Shown piece after piece: positions 60,873-64,000 of a DNA stretch of 64,000 bases (positions are counted from its first letter, which is position 1; every line of letters starts with the position of its first letter). The position numbers and the translations under genes were made by a program. The notes under the pieces are model-generated. The model was not told where the DNA came from and did not search any database. It was given only the letters and a program-made list of their open reading frames with translations. The DNA comes from Psychrobacillus sp. OK028 (lineage in GTDB: Bacteria; Bacillota; Bacilli; Bacillales_A; Planococcaceae), in assembly GCF_900103605.1 (NCBI RefSeq), contig NZ_FNHY01000001.1, forward strand, positions 558,001 through 622,000, read 5' to 3'.

Positions 60873-61429
60873 TGCCGAAAAAAGTGATAGAGCAAACAAA
60901 CGATAAAATGGCAAAAACGATATCAGTTTTTAGTAGAGAATTATCTACTATTCGTGCTGGGCGTGCTAGTGCTGCTTTGCTTGATAAAATTTCAGTAGAT
61001 TATTACGGCGCACCTACTCCCATCAATCAAATGGCTGGTATATCAGTGCCTGAGGCTCGCTTAATAACGATCCTTCCATATGACAAAACAATTCTTGGAG
61101 ATATTGAGAAAGCCATTTTAAAATCTGACTTAGGAATTACTCCGACTAATGACGGAACGTTAATTCGAATTGCAATTCCAGCATTGACAGAAGAACGTCG
61201 TAAAGAATTAGTTAAACAAGTAAAAAAAGAAGCGGAAGAAGCGAAAGTAAATGTTCGTAATGTTCGCCGCGATGGCAATGATGATCTGAAAAAACTTGAA
61301 AAATCTGGTGAAATTACGGAAGACGAGTTAAGAAATTATACAGATGAAATTCAAAAACTTACAGACTCTAGCATTGAAAAAATCGATGCAATTACAAAAG
61401 AAAAAGAAAAAGAAATTTTAGATGTTTAA
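60872..61429 (+). CDS. frr: Ribosome recycling factor
   Basis: RRF with EF-G splits post-termination ribosomes. The 185-residue protein is the expected length, with the three-helix-bundle segments [18 protein letters not shown] and [17 protein letters not shown] and the hinge domain [21 protein letters not shown] at the end of pyrH provides the ribosome site. A 190-base gap with a terminator follows. Confidence 0.97.
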   Translation: MPKKVIEQTNDKMAKTISVFSRELSTIRAGRASAALLDKISVDYYGAPTPINQMAGISVPEARLITILPYDKTILGDIEKAILKSDLGITPTNDGTLIRIAIPALTEERRKELVKQVKKEAEEAKVNVRNVRRDGNDDLKKLEKSGEITEDELRNYTDEIQKLTDSSIEKIDAITKEKEKEILDV

Positions 61430-61523
61430 CCTTTAAGAAGAGGTGGTTAGGGTTAAAAATTCCATGAATACCAACATCTTCTTCAATGAGTTGTCTAGGT
61501 TAAGTATTTCTGAACCTTTATTT

Positions 61524-61557
61524 AAAAAAGGCGTCCTTTGAAAGGGACGTCTTTTTA
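61524..61557 (+). terminator. Intrinsic terminator after frr
   Basis: 12-bp stem AAAAAGGCGTCC/GGACGTCTTTTT with one G-U pair and loop TTTGAAAG. It ends the pyrH-frr transcript. The preceding 61430-61523 holds no visible gene. Confidence 0.88.
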
Positions 61558-61571
61558 TATGTTCGGTTATT

Positions 61572-61580
61572 TGATATGAT
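61572..61580 (+). promoter_or_regulatory. Possible extended -10 promoter of uppS
   Basis: TGATATGAT is an extended -10 (TGN plus TATGAT) placed between the frr terminator and uppS; the -35 region (TTTTTA, in the terminator tail) is poor. Confidence 0.42.
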
Positions 61581-61619
61581 AGGTATAGACGTTCGACTTG
61601 GTAGATTGGGGGTTTCTAA

Positions 61620-62414
61620 ATGTTTAAAAAACTAATTCGTAAAAATGAAAAAATGATCGATATTCATTTAGATGAACGAAAAGAAAATGCCCAAAAGGAA
61701 CAATTGCCCAACCATATTGCAATTATAATGGATGGTAATGGAAGATGGGCTAAAAAGAGGTCACTTCCCCGTATTGCTGGTCATCATGAAGGTATGAAGA
61801 CTGTAAAGAAAATAACTCGATTTGCAAATGAAGTTGGAATAGATACATTAACTTTGTATGCTTTTTCTACAGAAAATTGGAAACGTCCCAAAATGGAAGT
61901 AGAATTTTTGATGCGACTGCCTGAAGAATTTTTAGGTACGTATTTACCAGAGTTAATCGAGCAAAATGTTCAAGTACGGATGATGGGTAATTTAGATATG
62001 CTTCCAGAGCATACAAGAAGAGCTATTAACAAAGCAATGGATGAAACGGCTAAAAATGATGGACTTATACTTAATTTTGCTTTAAATTATGGAAGCAGAG
62101 ACGAGATTGTGCAGGCAGTTAAGCGAATTGCCCAGCAAGTACAGCAAAATGAAATTTCTGAGGAAGAAATTTCTGAACAATTACTGACAGATCATTTAAT
62201 GACAAAAGATTTGTCTGAACCAGATTTACTTATTCGAACAAGTGGTGAGGTACGTCTGAGTAATTTCATGCTTTGGCAGCTTGCTTACACAGAGTTTTGG
62301 TTTACGGATACACTATGGCCGGACTTTGATGAAACTTGTTTGTTAGAAGCAATTGAAAGTTATCAAAAAAGAAATCGAAGATACGGTGGACTTAAGGGGG
62401 AAGAAGTGAATTGA
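61620..62414 (+). CDS. uppS: Undecaprenyl pyrophosphate synthase UppS
   Basis: UppS adds eight isopentenyl units in cis to farnesyl diphosphate, giving the carrier lipid for wall polymers. The 264-residue protein has the catalytic Asp38 in IMDGNGRWAKKR, the FSTENWKRP motif near residue 88 and the isopentenyl-diphosphate-binding RTSGEVRLSNFMLWQ motif near 207. The middle loop reads FALNYGSRDEI where GGR is more usual. GGGGG precedes the ATG. It overlaps cdsA by 4 bases. Confidence 0.96.
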   Translation: MFKKLIRKNEKMIDIHLDERKENAQKEQLPNHIAIIMDGNGRWAKKRSLPRIAGHHEGMKTVKKITRFANEVGIDTLTLYAFSTENWKRPKMEVEFLMRLPEEFLGTYLPELIEQNVQVRMMGNLDMLPEHTRRAINKAMDETAKNDGLILNFALNYGSRDEIVQAVKRIAQQVQQNEISEEEISEQLLTDHLMTKDLSEPDLLIRTSGEVRLSNFMLWQLAYTEFWFTDTLWPDFDETCLLEAIESYQKRNRRYGGLKGEEVN

Positions 62415-63202
62415 AACAACGGATTATTACTGGTGCTATTGCATTGGCATTATTTCTCCCAATTGTTTTATTAGGTGGGCCAGTTTTCACTATATTAGTA
62501 TACATAATAGCAGCGGTGGGCTTACATGAGATGCTTCGTATGAAGGGCATAGCTTTATTTTCATTTGCCAGTTTAGTTTCCTTCCTGCTCCTGTTTCTAT
62601 TATTACTGCCGTCAAACTTAACGGAGAGTATTTGGATATACACGAGGCATACAAAATTAGAATGGCTGTTTATTGGAGTTTTCTTATTATTAATCTACAC
62701 AGTGTTAGTAAAAAATCGTTTTACTTTTGAAGATGCAGCATTCGTCATCTTTAGTACTCTTTATGTTGGTATCGGTTTTTATTATTTTATAGAAACAAGA
62801 AATGAAGGGTTGGCATATGTTATTTTTGCGTTGCTAATCGTTTGGACAACAGATTCTGGTGCTTATTTCACCGGACGCAAAATTGGAAAAAGAAAATTAT
62901 GGCCGGACATTTCCCCGAATAAAACGGTAGAAGGTTTTGTTGGAGGGATTATTTGGGCGTTAATCACTGCATTTATCATTCAACTGATCAGTCCACTCAC
63001 TTCATCGATACTCGTTTTAATAGGAATTACCATTGTTGCTTCGATTTTTGGTCAACTTGGTGATTTAGTGGAATCGGCGATAAAAAGACATTATAATGTG
63101 AAAGATTCTGGAACTCTGTTACCAGGTCATGGTGGAATATTAGATCGTTTTGACAGTATATTATTTGTCTTACCGCTTCTTCACTTTTTACATTTTATAT
63201 AA
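62411..63202 (+). CDS. cdsA: Phosphatidate cytidylyltransferase CdsA
   Basis: CdsA makes CDP-diacylglycerol from phosphatidate and CTP. The 263-residue membrane protein has about eight hydrophobic segments and the family signature from [13 protein letters not shown] to [13 protein letters not shown] near the C-terminus. The start is TTG 62411, overlapping the uppS stop, with GGGGGAAG upstream. It is followed 17 bases later by dxr; together these genes supply lipid and isoprenoid precursors. Confidence 0.95.
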   Translation: MKQRIITGAIALALFLPIVLLGGPVFTILVYIIAAVGLHEMLRMKGIALFSFASLVSFLLLFLLLLPSNLTESIWIYTRHTKLEWLFIGVFLLLIYTVLVKNRFTFEDAAFVIFSTLYVGIGFYYFIETRNEGLAYVIFALLIVWTTDSGAYFTGRKIGKRKLWPDISPNKTVEGFVGGIIWALITAFIIQLISPLTSSILVLIGITIVASIFGQLGDLVESAIKRHYNVKDSGTLLPGHGGILDRFDSILFVLPLLHFLHFI

Positions 63203-63219
63203 GGAGACGACTTTATTTC

Positions 63220-64000
63220 ATGGCAAAAAAAATTAGTTTATTAGGAGCCACTGGTTCTATTGGGATACAAACATTGGATATAATAAAAGAGCACCCGGAC
63301 AAGTTCCAACTAGTAGCTTTTTCTGCGGGTAAAAATATGGAAGCGACGAAACAAATTATTCGAGATTTTACTGTTCCTTTAGTTTCCGTTTTATCCGAGG
63401 AGGATGCCATTCAATTAGGTAATGAGTTTCCTCAAGTCGAAGTAGTTTTCGGTGACCAAGGACTAGTTCAGGTAGCTGCTCATGCAGGTGCAGATGTTTT
63501 AGTAAATGCAGTACTAGGTAGCGTAGGTTTAAGACCAACATTAGAAGCAATCAAAAAAGGAATAACTATTGCCATTGCTAATAAAGAAACTTTAGTAACA
63601 GCAGGACATTTAGTCATGAAGGCTGCTAAAGAGTATAATGTCCCCATTCTTCCTGTGGATAGCGAGCATTCAGCTTTATTCCAAGCGATGAATGGAGAAA
63701 AACGGTCAGAAATTGCTAAGTTAATAATTACTGCATCAGGTGGAAGCTTTAGAGATCGTACACGAGAAGAGCTAAAACATGTAACTGTACAGGATGCACT
63801 TAATCACCCCAATTGGTCAATGGGATCGAAAATTACAATTGATTCTGCCACTATGATGAACAAAGGTCTTGAAGTAATTGAAGCACGCGTTCTATTTGAT
63901 ATTAGCTATGATGATATCGAAGTGTTACTCCACCGGGAGAGTATTATCCATTCGATGGTTGAATTTCATGATACGAGTGTCATTGCGCAACTAGGGACGC
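63220..64000 (+). CDS. dxr: 1-deoxy-D-xylulose 5-phosphate reductoisomerase, N-terminal part
   Basis: Dxr makes 2-C-methyl-D-erythritol 4-phosphate in the non-mevalonate isoprenoid pathway. The frame is open for 260 codons and runs off the window end. It starts [15 protein letters not shown] with the NADPH-binding GATGSIG at residues 9-15. Further motifs are [26 protein letters not shown], the metal-site segment [10 protein letters not shown] and [14 protein letters not shown] lies 14 bases before the ATG. About a third of the usual length lies beyond the window. Confidence 0.97.
   Translation, partial: MAKKISLLGATGSIGIQTLDIIKEHPDKFQLVAFSAGKNMEATKQIIRDFTVPLVSVLSEEDAIQLGNEFPQVEVVFGDQGLVQVAAHAGADVLVNAVLGSVGLRPTLEAIKKGITIAIANKETLVTAGHLVMKAAKEYNVPILPVDSEHSALFQAMNGEKRSEIAKLIITASGGSFRDRTREELKHVTVQDALNHPNWSMGSKITIDSATMMNKGLEVIEARVLFDISYDDIEVLLHRESIIHSMVEFHDTSVIAQLGT

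Overview
The window is a gene-dense, AT-rich chromosomal segment with every recognised gene on the + strand. Gene order (fapR-plsX-fabD-fabG-acpP-rnc-smc-ftsY-ylxM-ffh-rpsP-khpA-rimM-trmD-rplS-lepB-rbgA-rnhB-ylqG-ylqH-sucCD-dprA-topA-trmFO-xerC-hslVU-codY-fla/che-sigD-swrB-rpsB-tsf-pyrH-frr-uppS-cdsA-dxr) is the classic Bacillales arrangement around the fla/che operon, as in Bacillus subtilis. Protein sequences and the dispersed GTTGATT-ended repeats point to a motile Bacillales, probably of the Planococcaceae (Psychrobacillus/Lysinibacillus/Sporosarcina-like). That placement is an inference from memory, not a search.

Region 1 (1-9.2 kb) holds fatty-acid and phospholipid precursor synthesis with RNase III, SMC and FtsY. 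Region 2 (9.2-16.8 kb) holds the SRP genes, ribosome maturation (rpsP, khpA, rimM, trmD, rplS, rbgA), signal peptidase I and RNase HII. Region 3 (16.8-29.5 kb) holds an orphan FliK-like/FlhB-tail-like pair (ylqG-ylqH), succinyl-CoA synthetase, DprA, topoisomerase I, TrmFO, XerC, HslVU and CodY. Region 4 (29.6-58.2 kb) is a complete fla/che operon from flgB to swrB, encoding the basal body, rod, hook, switch, export apparatus, FlhF/FlhG, the chemotaxis core, SigD and SwrB. Region 5 (58.2-64 kb) is rpsB-tsf-pyrH-frr, then uppS-cdsA-dxr; dxr is cut by the window end, as fapR is by the start.

The non-coding sequence is the least ordinary part. Five near-full copies (about 104-124 bp) of an imperfect palindromic element, plus fragments, lie between operon genes. 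Comparing the copies shows that arm sequences differ but stay complementary, while an internal motif (CGACTCC opposite GGAAAGCG) is invariant. This is the signature of a conserved folded element. Two sets of copies sit as head-to-head inverted pairs.

Other points are a strong hairpin exactly between a Shine-Dalgarno sequence and the swrD start codon, a CodY-box-like site and a perfect palindrome between codY and flgB, and an intrinsic terminator immediately followed by an extended -10 promoter in front of sigD. There are also structured spacers before fliG, flgE, rplS and rpsB. I found no tRNA, rRNA, CRISPR array, insertion sequence or prophage, and no convincing novel protein system. The two small unrecognised proteins flanking sigD are the only protein-level unknowns.
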